A DNA stretch of 64,000 bases, from contig NZ_RAPO01000001.1 of the NCBI RefSeq assembly GCF_003610195.1, forward strand, positions 124,001 to 188,000. Reading direction: 5' to 3'. Positions 1-9,132 of the stretch are shown one piece after another. The DNA is from Halopiger aswanensis (GTDB lineage Archaea; Halobacteriota; Halobacteria; Halobacteriales; Natrialbaceae). Positions within the stretch are counted from its first letter, which is position 1. Each line of letters begins with the position of its first letter. Both the position numbers and the translations under genes were made by a program. The notes under the pieces are model-generated. The model was not told the origin of the DNA, did not search any database, and saw nothing but the letters and a program-made list of their open reading frames with translations.

Positions 1-2
1 GG

Positions 3-1169
3 TTACTCGTCCTCGACCTCACCCTCGCCCTCGACCTCGTTCTCGAGCAGCGACGCGACGTACTTCGAGACGTGGTCGTCCATCCGGCGCTTGTAGCCGT
101 TCTGTCGCGCGAGTCGGTCGAGTTCGCGGGCGACGAGGCTGCCGTACTGGACCGCCTTCTTGTCCCGCATCGCGACCTCCTCGGGGAGGTACCGCGAGGC
201 AACCTGGCGGAAGGCCCGCTTTCGCGTCTCCGCGTCGGCCAGGAGGTCATCCGGCAGCCGCAGCGCCGCCTCGACCACGCGGTCGTGGAGCAGCGGCGCG
301 ACCGGCTCGAGGCCGGTCGCTCGGATCGTCAGCACGTCCCGGGGAAGCTGGTCGGGCAAACTCCGGATCTGCTCGCGGACGGCACCACGGGTCGTCTCCG
401 CGTCGACGCGGTGGTCGAGCCGGACGACCTTCTCGTAGCCGCCGAACAGTTCGTCCGCGCCCTGGCCGACCGCGAGCGCGTCGTAGCCGTCCGCGGCGAC
501 CCGTTCGCCGACCAGGTACAGCGGCAGGGCGATCTGGACGTCCATCGCGTTCGTCCGCCCCGTCGCGCGGACGATCTCGGGCACCGCGCGCTCGAGGTCC
601 GCGGGCTCGAGTTCGACGACCGTCAGCTCGCGGCCCATCGCCTCGGCGGCCGTACGTGCGGCCTCGACGTCGTGGCTGTCGGGGAAGCCGACGACGTACA
701 GCGGCGCGTCCAGCAGTTCGGCCACCAGCGCGGAGTCGACGCCGCCGGAGAAGGCGACGGCAATCTCGCGCTCGGCGGTTCGAGCGGTGTCGGTCGCGGT
801 TCGGATCGCATCGTCGAGCGCCTCGAGGGCGGTCTCGTGATCGGGTTCGGGATCTGGATCGGGCAGCGTCCAGCGGCGTTCGACGTCGGCCGGGACAACG
901 CGTCCCGCCTCGTCGGCGTCCACCACCCCACCCGCAGGAACCGGCGTGGGATCCTCGAGCGCGGTCGGTTCGAACGCCCACGCGTCGTCCTCGGTCTCGC
1001 CTGTGGCCGTCGCCTCTGTGCCCTCGAGAAACAGCGGTTCCCGACCGAGCACGTCCCGGACGAGCTTGCCGTCGATCTCGCCCGCGAAGCCGGCCGTCCC
1101 TGGCAGCGGCTCGCCGCGCTCGAGTGCCTCGCGAACCGTCTCGGCGTCGGCACCGTGGAGAGTTGCCAT
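3..1169 (-). CDS. Asparagine synthase-related ATP pyrophosphatase protein
   Basis: 388 aa, ATG at 1169, TAA at 3-5. The C-terminal two thirds carry the PP-loop SGGVDS (residues 141-146) and a later GQGADELFGGY motif, both typical of the AsnB synthetase domain that adenylates a carboxylate and transfers an amino group. The N-terminal ~100 residues look like a shortened class II glutaminase domain. They lack the Cys2 nucleophile (the protein starts Met-Ala-Thr), so glutamine-dependent activity is doubtful and free ammonia or another nucleophile is more likely. It lies 2 bp downstream of the PHP gene on the same strand, so the two are probably cotranscribed. The substrate cannot be deduced. Confidence 0.85.
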   Translation of the reverse strand: MATLHGADAETVREALERGEPLPGTAGFAGEIDGKLVRDVLGREPLFLEGTEATATGETEDDAWAFEPTALEDPTPVPAGGVVDADEAGRVVPADVERRWTLPDPDPEPDHETALEALDDAIRTATDTARTAEREIAVAFSGGVDSALVAELLDAPLYVVGFPDSHDVEAARTAAEAMGRELTVVELEPADLERAVPEIVRATGRTNAMDVQIALPLYLVGERVAADGYDALAVGQGADELFGGYEKVVRLDHRVDAETTRGAVREQIRSLPDQLPRDVLTIRATGLEPVAPLLHDRVVEAALRLPDDLLADAETRKRAFRQVASRYLPEEVAMRDKKAVQYGSLVARELDRLARQNGYKRRMDDHVSKYVASLLENEVEGEGEVEDE

Positions 1170-1171
1170 CG

Positions 1172-1858
1172 TTATCGGAACACCCCGAGGATGCCGCTTC
1201 GGATGCGGCGCGTCACGCCGCCGGCGAACTGCTGGAGGCTGATATGCCACGGCGTCCGCTTGCCTTCGACGGACGTCTTCCCGTCGCGGATCGCCTCGAG
1301 AATCGCGTCGACGGATCGCTCCTCGGCGTCGACGCGGGTGATCGCCTGGCCGACCATCTCGCTGATGTGGGCGTCGCTGCCGGCGGTTCTGGGCAGGTCT
1401 CGCGAGCGCGCGAAACGGTCGGCCTGCCGGTTCGCGCGGCCGGTTAGTAGCCGGGAGTTGTAGACTTCGATCGCGTCGCCTTTCGCGAGTTCTTCCCGAG
1501 AAATTCGGGCCATCACACCGTGGCGAGATTCCTGGAACGGATGGGGGATCACCGCCAGCCCGCCCTGCTCGCGGATCGCCTCGAGCGTGGATTCGAAAGA
1601 GAGTCCGGGCGGCACCGCCTCCTCGACACCCAGGCCGAGGATGTGGCCCGCCTTGCTCGAGATTTCCATCGCCGGGATGCCGACGAGCCCGTAGTCGGGG
1701 GCCCGTTCGGCGGCCTCGAGGCTCGCGTCGATTTCGTCGTGATCGGTGACGGCGATCGCGTCGAGGCCGACGGCCTCGGCCTGCTCTAAGATGAGTTCGA
1801 CCGAGTCCCGGCCGTCGTACGACAGCGACGAGTGGGCGTGAAGTTCGACCGACAGCAC
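1172..1858 (-). CDS. PHP domain metal-dependent phosphoesterase
   Basis: About 228 aa. It has the PHP metal-ligand motifs near the N-terminus (HAHSSLS, then VTDHDE), a central IPHPF and a late GSDAH, as in small stand-alone PHP phosphoesterases. I chose GTG at 1858 (protein starting VLSVELHAHSS) because family members normally begin just before the first His motif. A TTG at 1885 would add nine residues. It is first in a two-gene unit with the asparagine synthase-like gene 2 bp downstream. A paralogue lies at 40087-40923. The physiological substrate is unknown; phosphate ester or nucleotide hydrolysis is a family inference. Confidence 0.85.
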   Translation of the reverse strand: MLSVELHAHSSLSYDGRDSVELILEQAEAVGLDAIAVTDHDEIDASLEAAERAPDYGLVGIPAMEISSKAGHILGLGVEEAVPPGLSFESTLEAIREQGGLAVIPHPFQESRHGVMARISREELAKGDAIEVYNSRLLTGRANRQADRFARSRDLPRTAGSDAHISEMVGQAITRVDAEERSVDAILEAIRDGKTSVEGKRTPWHISLQQFAGGVTRRIRSGILGVFR

Positions 1859-1981
1859 GGGTCGACGTTCGGGTAGCGCGATCAAAAGTTATCCGATTAG
1901 TAAACGGTCGGTTCGATTGAATGAGGCGGCAGCCGATCGGACCGCCGCGGTGATCGGGGAGACGGTAGGCGTCGGTTTCAG

Positions 1982-2434
1982 CTACAGTTCGTCGAACAAC
2001 GCCTCGACGCGGGACTCGATTTCGTCCCGGATTTCGCGGACCGTCTCCTCGTCGGCTCCGTGGGGATCCGTCAGGTCCCAGTCGCGGTTCTCGCCGCTCC
2101 AGGTCGCCGGACAGACGCCCTCGGCGGAGCAACCCATCGTGATGACGTACTCGCAGTCCTGCAGGTCTTCGGGGGTAATCTCTCGAGGCGTTCGATCGCT
2201 GAGGTCGATGCCGAGCTCGCCCATAGCGGTGACGACCTCCTCGTGGACGGTATCGGCCGGATCGGTTCCGCCGGAGACGATGTCGATGTCGGCGTCCCGG
2301 CGCTCGCGCTCGCGTTCGGCGAAAGCGGTCGCCATCTGGCTGCGCCCGGCGTTCTGGACGCAGACGAAGGCGACGGTGGTCGTGCTCGAGTCGGTCTCGG
2401 GTTCGGAGTCGGTCTCTGTGTGGTCGGTGGACAT
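1982..2434 (-). CDS. arsC: Arsenate reductase, LMW-PTP (ArsC) family
   Basis: 150 aa. The phosphatase P-loop C-X5-R is CVQNAGR (Cys25, Arg31), followed by a downstream Cys102/Cys108 pair (MGCSAEGVCPATW) and a DP motif at Asp123. This triple-Cys arrangement is that of thioredoxin-coupled arsenate reductases, which reduce arsenate to arsenite through a disulfide cascade; a plain tyrosine phosphatase would lack the second pair. It is the last gene of the arsR-acr3-arsC operon, 30 bp after acr3. The first ~20 residues are a low-complexity Asp/Glu/Ser/Thr extension typical of haloarchaeal proteins. The context strongly supports the arsenic role. Confidence 0.88.
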   Translation of the reverse strand: MSTDHTETDSEPETDSSTTTVAFVCVQNAGRSQMATAFAERERERRDADIDIVSGGTDPADTVHEEVVTAMGELGIDLSDRTPREITPEDLQDCEYVITMGCSAEGVCPATWSGENRDWDLTDPHGADEETVREIRDEIESRVEALFDEL

Positions 2435-2464
2435 AGTGGTAGGTAGGCGGTGGGTCGTAATCCG

Positions 2465-3646
2465 TTAGTCGTCGGTCGGCGATGCCGACGGCGCGTTCGC
2501 TTCCTCGAGGCTGCCGGTCTCGAACCCGTCCCAGTCGAAGCGCCGCTGGAAGTACAGCGCGACGTTGACTAGGGCGAGCAGGACGGGCACCTCGATGAGC
2601 GGGCCGACGACGGTGGCGAAGGCGACGCCGGAGCCGACGCCGAAGACGGCGACGGAGACGGCGATCGCGAGTTCGAAGTTGTTCGAGGCGGCGGTGAAGC
2701 CGATCGCGGTCGTCGTCGAGTAGTCGGCCCCGATCCCCCGGCCCATGCCGAAGCTGACGAGGAACATCACGACGAAGTAGATCGTCAGCGGGACGGCGAT
2801 CAGCAGGACGTCCGCGGGCGCGGCGACGATGTTCTCGCCCTGCGTGGCGAACATCACGACGACGGTAAACAGGAGCGCGACCAGCGTCAGGGGGTCGATC
2901 TTCGGGACGAACTCCTCGTCGTACCACGTCTCGCCCTTCGTTCGCGTGCCGACGAACCGGGTGAGGACGCCGCCGGCGAAGGGGATCCCGAGGAAGACGG
3001 CGATGGCCCAGAACACCTGCATCGGCGTCACGTCGAAGGTCGTGATCCCGGCGACGAGCGACTCCATGCCAAGCAGCGGCGGCAGGACGAGTCCGAAGAA
3101 CCAGACGTAGACGCCGTAGGTGACGATCTGAAAGAGGCTGTTGAAGGCCACGAGGCCGGTGACGTACTCGGTCGAGCCCTCCGCGAGTTCGTTCCAGACG
3201 AGTACCATCGCGATACAGCGGGCCATCCCGATGAACACGAGCCCCAGAAAGTACTCGGGACGGGCCGGGAGGCCGGGTACGAGCCCGCTGAAGAAGACGA
3301 CCGCGAGCCCGAACATCAGCGTCGGGCCGATGAGCCAGTTCTGGACGAGGCTCAGGCCGAGGATCCGCCAGTTGCTGAACACCGTCGGGAGCTTCCCGTA
3401 GTCGGCTTTGGCCAGCGGCGGGTACATCATCGCGACGAGGCCGATCTCGACTAAGTGGAGGTCTCGAATCGGTTGCGTGACTTCGGGCGCGATGTAACCG
3501 AGGCCGACGCCGACCGCCATCGCGGCGAAGATCCAGACGGTGAGGTACTTATCGAGGAAATCCATCGACCGCGGATCGCCGCAACTCTCGCAGCCGCAGT
3601 TCGGGCCGTGTTCGTGGCCCGTGGCGTCGACGGTCTCGCTACTCAT
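2465..3646 (-). CDS. acr3: Arsenite efflux transporter, ACR3 family
   Basis: 393 aa with about ten hydrophobic segments. The conserved ACR3 region GMARCIAMVLVWNELA contains Cys144, the position used for arsenite transport in characterised Acr3 proteins. The late segment NNFELAIAVSVAVFG and the GPLIEVPVL segment also match the BASS/ACR3 fold. It exports arsenite made by the downstream ArsC. The cytoplasmic N-terminus before the first membrane helix carries a His/Cys cluster (HEHGPNCGCESCG, residues 11-23) that could bind metalloid or metal. The start overlaps the end of arsR by 8 bp, which suggests translational coupling. Confidence 0.93.
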   Translation of the reverse strand: MSSETVDATGHEHGPNCGCESCGDPRSMDFLDKYLTVWIFAAMAVGVGLGYIAPEVTQPIRDLHLVEIGLVAMMYPPLAKADYGKLPTVFSNWRILGLSLVQNWLIGPTLMFGLAVVFFSGLVPGLPARPEYFLGLVFIGMARCIAMVLVWNELAEGSTEYVTGLVAFNSLFQIVTYGVYVWFFGLVLPPLLGMESLVAGITTFDVTPMQVFWAIAVFLGIPFAGGVLTRFVGTRTKGETWYDEEFVPKIDPLTLVALLFTVVVMFATQGENIVAAPADVLLIAVPLTIYFVVMFLVSFGMGRGIGADYSTTTAIGFTAASNNFELAIAVSVAVFGVGSGVAFATVVGPLIEVPVLLALVNVALYFQRRFDWDGFETGSLEEANAPSASPTDD

Positions 3647-4037
3647 CGCTTACGCACCCGTCGAGGACCGTGACCAGCGCCACGGCGCGGTTGGTCGCCC
3701 GGTACTTCTTCCAGCGGCCGTCTTTGCGACCGGAGACGAGCCCCGCGTCGACGAGTTCCGAGAGCGCGTGGCTCAGCCCGCTCTCGCTGACGTCGACGAT
3801 CGCGTCTAGTTCGCAGACGCACAGCTCCTCCTCGGCTGCCACGAGCGCGCGGACGATCCGGTAGCGCGTCTCGTTTCCCATCGCCGAGAGGACGTCCAGT
3901 TCCGTCTCGACCCGATCCTCGCCGATCGTCGCCTCGAGCGCGTCGAGTTCCTCGAGGCGGCAATCGATGTCTTCGTCGCGACACTCGTCCAGTTCCGACT
4001 CGAGATAGCGTTGGAGTCGTTCCGTCGCTCGTGCCAT
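3639..4037 (-). CDS. arsR: ArsR family metalloid-responsive repressor
   Basis: 132 aa winged-helix protein. The sequence ELCVCEL (Cys73, Cys75), at the start of the DNA-recognition region, matches the classical arsenite-binding motif of ArsR. The recognition helix SESGLSHALSELVDAGLV follows. Additional Cys residues lie in the N-terminus (19, 26) and near the C-terminus. It is the first gene of the ars operon, and an imperfect inverted repeat immediately upstream is a plausible autoregulatory operator. Arsenite or antimonite binding should release the repressor; this is family knowledge rather than something the sequence shows directly. Confidence 0.9.
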   Translation of the reverse strand: MARATERLQRYLESELDECRDEDIDCRLEELDALEATIGEDRVETELDVLSAMGNETRYRIVRALVAAEEELCVCELDAIVDVSESGLSHALSELVDAGLVSGRKDGRWKKYRATNRAVALVTVLDGCVSDE

Positions 4038-4042
4038 CGCCG

Positions 4043-4068
4043 ATTAGTTGAGTGGCTCTTCAATTAAT
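4043..4068 (-). promoter_or_regulatory. Candidate ArsR operator overlapping the ars promoter
   Basis: An imperfect inverted repeat has 9-bp arms at 4043-4051 (ATTAGTTGA) and 4060-4068 (TCAATTAAT), with one mismatch and an 8-bp spacer. Read on the minus strand, the upstream arm ATTAATTGA sits 23-31 nt before the arsR ATG at 4037, exactly where a TATA box is expected for a leaderless haloarchaeal mRNA. Binding here would block TBP/TFB or the start site. Its role as ArsR operator is inferred. Confidence 0.55.
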
Positions 4069-4156
4069 GGTTCCGACTCCACTACTCAAAAGGCGGTAAG
4101 AATCCCCGTTATAGCCGAATACGGTCGCATACTGACTACTATGTACGAGTATTGAG

Positions 4157-4195
4157 TTCGATCAAAATCGAATCAAACCGTACCAAACACGGTAC
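4157..4195 (+). promoter_or_regulatory. Two adjacent inverted repeats upstream of the MFS gene
   Basis: Two perfect short inverted repeats lie side by side in the arsR/MFS divergent intergenic region. TTCGAT (4157-4162) pairs with ATCGAA (4167-4172), and GTACC (4180-4184) pairs with GGTAC (4191-4195). They are 60-100 bp upstream of the MFS start at 4255. They may be operator sites or a leader hairpin; no known regulator consensus is recognised. Confidence 0.35.
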
Positions 4196-4254
4196 TCCTA
4201 TTACGGACGCGACCGTTGCCCCGGTCAACGGCGAGTACACGCCGGTGACCGAGG

Positions 4255-5610
4255 ATGGGGACGGAAGAGATCGAAGTCGACCAACAGGAACCGAGCGCTC
4301 TGGATACGTTCCGCCAGTTCTTCGCCCTCGAGCGGGACGTGCTGGTGCTGTCGCTGGCGATGTTCGCCTTCAGCCTCGGCTTCCAGATGACGAGTCGCTT
4401 TTTGCCGGACTACATGGTCGCACTGGGCGCGTCGGGGTTCGTCGTCGGGCTGTTCGGCACGTTCGGGAATATCATCTCGGCCGTCTACCCGTATCCCGGC
4501 GGCGCGATCTCGGATCGGATCGGCTCGCGGTACGCGCTGACGCTGTTCGGACTGCTGTCGACGCTCGGCTTTGCGCTCTGGCTCGTCGCGGGGCAGTTCG
4601 ATCCGATCGCGGTCGGCCCCGTCACGATCGAGCCCTGGCTCTGGATCTTCGTCGGACTGGTGCTCGCGCAGGCCTGGAAGTCGTTCGGCCTCGGGGCGAC
4701 CTTCGCCGTCGTCAAGCAGGCCACCGACCCCTCGCGGCTGGCGGCCGGCTTCGCGAGCACCGAGACGTTCCGTCGGACCGCTTTCCTCGTCGGGCCCGTC
4801 CTGGCCGCGGTGCTCATCGGTTTCCACCCCGACTTCACCACCAGCTTCCAGTTCGTCCTCGCGGTCGCGGTCGTCTTCGGCGTCTTGGGAACCGCCATCC
4901 AGCACGTCCTCTACGATGCCAGCGAGGACTCGATCGGCGGCTCCTTCGCGGGCCTCGAGCAGATCGTCCAGGATTTGCGGGACATGCCCGACCCGCTGCG
5001 GCCGCTGCTGGTCGGCGACACGCTCGTCCGGTTCGCTAACGGGATGGTCTACGCCTTCTTCGTGCTCGTGGTGACCCGGCTCTACGAGGTCGGCCTCGAG
5101 ACGACGATCGCTGTCGGCGGGTTCTCCTACGCGATCGACCTCTCCCCGCAGGCCTTCTTCGGCTACCTGCTGGGCGTCGAGATGCTCGTCGCGCTGCTCG
5201 TGATGGTCCCCGCGGCCAAGGTCGCCGAGCGCGTCGGACTCAAGCCCGTCGTGGCGCTCGGCTTCGCCGTCTACGCGATATTCCCGATCGTCCTGATTAA
5301 CGTCCCCGAGTTCACAACCAACACCGCAGCGGCGATGATCCTCGTGTTCGCGTTCTCCGGGCTGCGGTTCGCCGGGCTCCCATCACACAAGGCACTGATC
5401 GTCGGCCCCGCGGAGCAGGGTGCCGGCGGTCGCGTGACGGGGACGTACTACCTGCTCCGAAACACGATCGTCATCCCCAGCGCCGCGCTGGGCGGCTACC
5501 TCTGGGAGTTCGTCAGCGCGGAGCTCGCCTTTACGATCGCCGCGGTCATCGGCGTCGTCGGCACCGGCTACTTCCTCCTGTTCGGCGAGGAGTTCGAAGC
5601 CTACCAGTAG
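4255..5610 (+). CDS. MFS transporter
   Basis: 451 aa integral membrane protein with about twelve hydrophobic segments. After the second helix it has an MFS loop motif variant (PGGAISDRIGSR), and an equivalent region (AAKVAERVGLK) lies in the second half. The N-terminal ~30 residues are acidic and cytoplasmic. The substrate cannot be predicted. It diverges from the ars operon but has no arsenic-specific feature. The ATG at 4255 gives a normal family length. Confidence 0.85.
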   Translation: MGTEEIEVDQQEPSALDTFRQFFALERDVLVLSLAMFAFSLGFQMTSRFLPDYMVALGASGFVVGLFGTFGNIISAVYPYPGGAISDRIGSRYALTLFGLLSTLGFALWLVAGQFDPIAVGPVTIEPWLWIFVGLVLAQAWKSFGLGATFAVVKQATDPSRLAAGFASTETFRRTAFLVGPVLAAVLIGFHPDFTTSFQFVLAVAVVFGVLGTAIQHVLYDASEDSIGGSFAGLEQIVQDLRDMPDPLRPLLVGDTLVRFANGMVYAFFVLVVTRLYEVGLETTIAVGGFSYAIDLSPQAFFGYLLGVEMLVALLVMVPAAKVAERVGLKPVVALGFAVYAIFPIVLINVPEFTTNTAAAMILVFAFSGLRFAGLPSHKALIVGPAEQGAGGRVTGTYYLLRNTIVIPSAALGGYLWEFVSAELAFTIAAVIGVVGTGYFLLFGEEFEAYQ

Positions 5611-5651
5611 TCGGGGCCGGCGGTCGAATTCCTCCAAACTCGAGCGCCGAC

Positions 5652-6032
5652 TCACAGCGCGACGACGGCCATCTCCAGCGGCGCCTGGCGGAACAGCAGT
5701 AGCACGACGTTGTTGAACGCGAACGCGGCGTACAACACGACGGCGCCCGCTACGAACCGGCCGTCGATCGGCGCCGAGAGGACGTTACCGACGACGACCA
5801 CGACCGCGGCGTAACAGATGGCCGCGAGCGCGACGCCGGCCAGCCCGAACAGGTCGTAGAAGAAGACGGTGACCGGGTTGAGTTCGCTCGCGTACGGAAC
5901 GACGAAGAACGAAGCCGCGGCGATCAGATCGACGACCCAGAGCGTGGCAAACGCCAGGCGGAGCCGACGCGAGCCGGGCGGATCGAACTCGAGCGTTCTC
6001 TCGAGGACGGACGTGGGTCTGCTTCTTCCCAT
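5652..6032 (-). CDS. Small four-helix haloarchaeal membrane protein, unknown function
   Basis: 126 aa. I chose ATG at 6032 (MGRSRPTSVLERTLEF) because the longer upstream reading frame is Arg/Ser-rich and does not look coded. Four hydrophobic stretches of about 20 residues fill residues 27-120, and the pattern recalls DUF5658-like haloarchaeal membrane proteins. The gene is convergent with the MFS gene and divergent from purL. Function unknown. Confidence 0.65.
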   Translation of the reverse strand: MGRSRPTSVLERTLEFDPPGSRRLRLAFATLWVVDLIAAASFFVVPYASELNPVTVFFYDLFGLAGVALAAICYAAVVVVVGNVLSAPIDGRFVAGAVVLYAAFAFNNVVLLLFRQAPLEMAVVAL

Positions 6033-6221
6033 GACGTCAGAACGGAGGGCGCTGGCGGGAGTAACGGTTGACCTTGAGAGCGACGGTTGCGACCGTCTCT
6101 CACGGCGTCCACGGACGGATCTCGTCCCGACTCGAGCCATCGAGTATCGACGATCCGGAGTAGTATACACGAAGGTGCATATAGAAACCCCTTTACCGGC
6201 CGGCTTTCACCACCTAGATGA

Positions 6222-8396
6222 ATGAGTCTTGCCGATTCGGACCGCGAACTCGTCGTCGACGAACTGGGGCGGGAGCCGACCCAGGCCGAGGCGGCGCTGT
6301 TCGAGAACCTCTGGAGCGAACACTGCGCGTACCGCTCCTCGAGACCCCTGCTGTCGGCCTTCGAGAGCGAGGGAGAGCAGGTCGTCGTCGGGCCGGGCGA
6401 CGACGCGGCGGTCGTCGCGCTGCCGGACCATACGGACGACGAGGGGCGCGGGGACGAGACCCAGAACACCTACATCACGATGGGTATCGAGAGCCACAAC
6501 CACCCCTCCTACGTCGACCCGTTCGACGGCGCCGCAACCGGCGTCGGCGGCATCGTCCGCGACACGCTTTCGATGGGCGCCTACCCCATCGCGCTGGCCG
6601 ACTCGCTGTACTTCGGCGATTTCGACCGCGAACACTCCAAATATCTGTTCGAGGGCGTCGTCGAGGGAATCAGCCACTACGGGAACTGTATCGGCGTCCC
6701 CACCGTCGCCGGCAGCGTCGATTTCCACCCCGACTACGAGGGCAACCCGCTGGTCAACGTCGCCTGCGTCGGCCTGACCGACGAGGAGCGACTCGTCACA
6801 GCCGTTGCGCAGGAACCCGGAAATAAGCTCGTCCTCGTCGGGAACGGCACCGGTCGGGACGGCCTCGGCGGCGCCTCCTTCGCCAGCGAGGACCTCTCGG
6901 AGGACGCCGAAACCGAAGACCGACCCGCGGTCCAGGTCGGCGACCCGTACACGGAAAAGCTTCTCATCGAGGCCAACGAGCAACTGATCGAAGAGGGCCT
7001 GATCGAATCGGCCCGCGACCTCGGCGCGGCCGGCCTCGGCGGCGCCTCGAGCGAACTGGTCGCCAAGGGCGGCCTCGGCGCCGACATCGAACTCGAGCGG
7101 GTCCACCAGCGCGAGCCGAACATGAACGCCCTCGAGATCCTGCTCGCGGAATCGCAGGAGCGGATGTGCTACGAGGTCGAACCCGAGAACGTCGACCGCG
7201 TGCGCGAGATCGCCGAACGGTTCGATCTCGGCTGCTCCGTGATCGGCGAGGTGACCGAGGGCAACTACACCTGCACGTTCGAAGGCGAGCCCGTGGTCGA
7301 CGTCGACGCCGAGTTCCTCGGCGAGGGCGCGCCGATGAACGACCTGCCGGCCGCGGAGCCGACCCAGCCCGAAACCGACCTGCCCGACGTCGATCTCGAG
7401 GAGGCGTTCGAGACGGTCGTTGCGAGTCCGAACACGGCCTCGAAGCGGTGGGTCTACCGCCAGTACGACCACGAGGTCGGCGTCCGGACGAGCGTCGGGC
7501 CGGGCGACGACGCCGCGATCATCGCGGTCCGCGAAGCGGGGACGGGCCTCGCCATCTCCTCGGGCGCCGCACCGAACTGGACCGATACTGCCCCCTACGA
7601 GGGTGCGCAGGCGGTCGCCCTCGAGAACGCGACGAACGTCGCGGCCAAGGGTGCGACGCCCCTCGCGGCCGTCGACTGCCTCAACGGCGGCAACCCCGAG
7701 AAGTCCGACGTCTACGGCGGCTTCAAGGGGATCGTCGACGGCCTCGCCGACATGTGCGCGACGCTCGAGGCGCCCGTCGTCGGCGGGAACGTCTCGCTGT
7801 ACAACGACTCCGTCGCCGGACCGATCCCGCCGACGCCGACGCTCGCGATGGTCGGCGCGAAGGACGGGTACGACGCGCCGCCGCTGACGGTCGCGCCCGA
7901 CACCGAGGCCGAACTGCTGCTCGTCGGCGACATCGCGCTCGAGGACGGCGAGTTCGCGCTGGGCGGCTCGGAGTACCTCGCTCGATTCGACGGCAGCGAC
8001 GCGTTCCCCGCGCTCCCCGAGGAGCCGTCGGCGCTCGTCCGGACCGTCGCCGAGGTCGCAAACGACGACGCGACGCTCGCGACCCACGACGTCAGCCACG
8101 GCGGCCTCGCGGTCGCCCTCGCCGAGATGGTCTCCGACGAGGCGGGTCTCGAGGTAACCCTGCCCGCGGACGACTCAATCGGCGCGCTGTTCCACGAACA
8201 GCCCGGCCGCGTCCTGATCCAGACCGCTGCACCCGACGCGGTCCGCGAGGTGTTCGACGGCATCGCGCCGGTCACCGGTCTGGGATCGGCGACGACCGAC
8301 GGCTCGCTCGCGATCGCCGCCGGCGATCGAACGCTCGAGACCGACGCGACGACGATCCGCGACCGGCGGGCGACGATCGAGCGCGAACTCGAGTGA
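6222..8396 (+). CDS. purL: Phosphoribosylformylglycinamidine synthase subunit PurL
   Basis: 724 aa, the usual length of the small (archaeal/Gram-positive) PurL. It catalyses ATP-dependent conversion of FGAR to FGAM in de novo purine synthesis, working with PurQ and PurS, which are not in this window. Visible motifs are [11 protein letters not shown] near the N-terminus, [10 protein letters not shown] (ATP/FGAR site), [11 protein letters not shown], and in the second half [16 protein letters not shown] and [12 protein letters not shown]. The start ATG at 6222 is 43 nt downstream of a TATA-like ATATAGAAA. The next pathway enzyme, purM, is at 43247. Confidence 0.95.
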   Translation: MSLADSDRELVVDELGREPTQAEAALFENLWSEHCAYRSSRPLLSAFESEGEQVVVGPGDDAAVVALPDHTDDEGRGDETQNTYITMGIESHNHPSYVDPFDGAATGVGGIVRDTLSMGAYPIALADSLYFGDFDREHSKYLFEGVVEGISHYGNCIGVPTVAGSVDFHPDYEGNPLVNVACVGLTDEERLVTAVAQEPGNKLVLVGNGTGRDGLGGASFASEDLSEDAETEDRPAVQVGDPYTEKLLIEANEQLIEEGLIESARDLGAAGLGGASSELVAKGGLGADIELERVHQREPNMNALEILLAESQERMCYEVEPENVDRVREIAERFDLGCSVIGEVTEGNYTCTFEGEPVVDVDAEFLGEGAPMNDLPAAEPTQPETDLPDVDLEEAFETVVASPNTASKRWVYRQYDHEVGVRTSVGPGDDAAIIAVREAGTGLAISSGAAPNWTDTAPYEGAQAVALENATNVAAKGATPLAAVDCLNGGNPEKSDVYGGFKGIVDGLADMCATLEAPVVGGNVSLYNDSVAGPIPPTPTLAMVGAKDGYDAPPLTVAPDTEAELLLVGDIALEDGEFALGGSEYLARFDGSDAFPALPEEPSALVRTVAEVANDDATLATHDVSHGGLAVALAEMVSDEAGLEVTLPADDSIGALFHEQPGRVLIQTAAPDAVREVFDGIAPVTGLGSATTDGSLAIAAGDRTLETDATTIRDRRATIERELE

Positions 8397-8493
8397 GCGG
8401 GCGACGGTAGTAATATTATCTCGGTGAACTCCCGGTATTTTAATACGCCTTCGGTACGACTCCTCCAACGACCCGTTCGCGGTCGATTCGCCG

Positions 8494-9132
8494 ATGGATA
8501 TCGATACCCCGTCCCTGTCCCCGTCCCCGTCGTCACCCCCATCCGTCCTGCTCGTCGAGCCCGATCCAGCCCTCGCAGCCCGCTATACGGGGTGGCTCGA
8601 GGACGAGTACGACGTCCAGGCGGTCGAAAGCGAGGCTGACGCGGTCGACGAGATCAGTGCGGCGGTCGACGTCGTCGTCTTCGATCGGCGGCTTTCACCG
8701 TCGGCGTCGGACTCGAGCCCTGGTATCGAAACGCTTCTACAACCGATCCACGACCGCGATCTCGGTTGTCGTGTTGCGATGATCGTTGCGTCTGCCCCCT
8801 CCACCGTGACCGTCCGGCGAGCGGTCGACGACTCCCTCGTTGCACCGATCTCGTCGACCGACCTCCGGCGCGTCGTCGACCGACTCGCACTGCAGGCGAT
8901 CTACGACGACCACCTCCGCACCTTCTACGAACTCGCCTCGAAGCGGGCGCTGCTCGATCGCGACCGACACGACGCCGAACTCGCCGCCAGCCGGCGCTAC
9001 GCCGCCCTCGAGGATCGGCTGGCGGTGGCGCGGACCCGCGCCGACGAGACGATGGCGGATCTGTTCGCAGCAGAGAGCGATCGCTACCGCCGCGACGTAA
9101 TGCGCGACGTACTTTGCGATGACGACGACTAA
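8494..9132 (+). CDS. HalX-domain response regulator-like protein with degenerate receiver
   Basis: 212 aa. After a Ser/Pro-rich leader, residues 17-130 form a receiver-like domain and residues ~135-200 form a coiled HalX domain (YDDHLRTFYELASKRALLD), a haloarchaeal output domain of unknown function. The likely phosphoacceptor Asp64 is present (VVVFDRR). However, the conserved Thr/Ser is Val98 (AMIVAS for the usual AMVTA) and the invariant Lys is Ala117 (LVAPIS for the usual LVKPVS). The acidic pair is weakened to Glu22/Asp24. Canonical phosphorylation-driven switching is therefore doubtful. It converges on the kinase-like gene at 9208. Confidence 0.8.
   Translation: MDIDTPSLSPSPSSPPSVLLVEPDPALAARYTGWLEDEYDVQAVESEADAVDEISAAVDVVVFDRRLSPSASDSSPGIETLLQPIHDRDLGCRVAMIVASAPSTVTVRRAVDDSLVAPISSTDLRRVVDRLALQAIYDDHLRTFYELASKRALLDRDRHDAELAASRRYAALEDRLAVARTRADETMADLFAAESDRYRRDVMRDVLCDDDD

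Noticed and set aside
1170-2927. In-frame upstream extension of the asparagine-synthase-like ORF to 974 aa
   Set aside because: The extension is Arg/Pro/Gly-rich antisense read-through across the PHP and arsC genes; the ATG at 1169 gives the natural N-terminus.
6207-8099. 630-aa minus-strand ORF opposite purL
   Set aside because: It is a stop-free shadow frame caused by high GC; composition is Arg/Val/Asp-biased and purL is unmistakable on the other strand.
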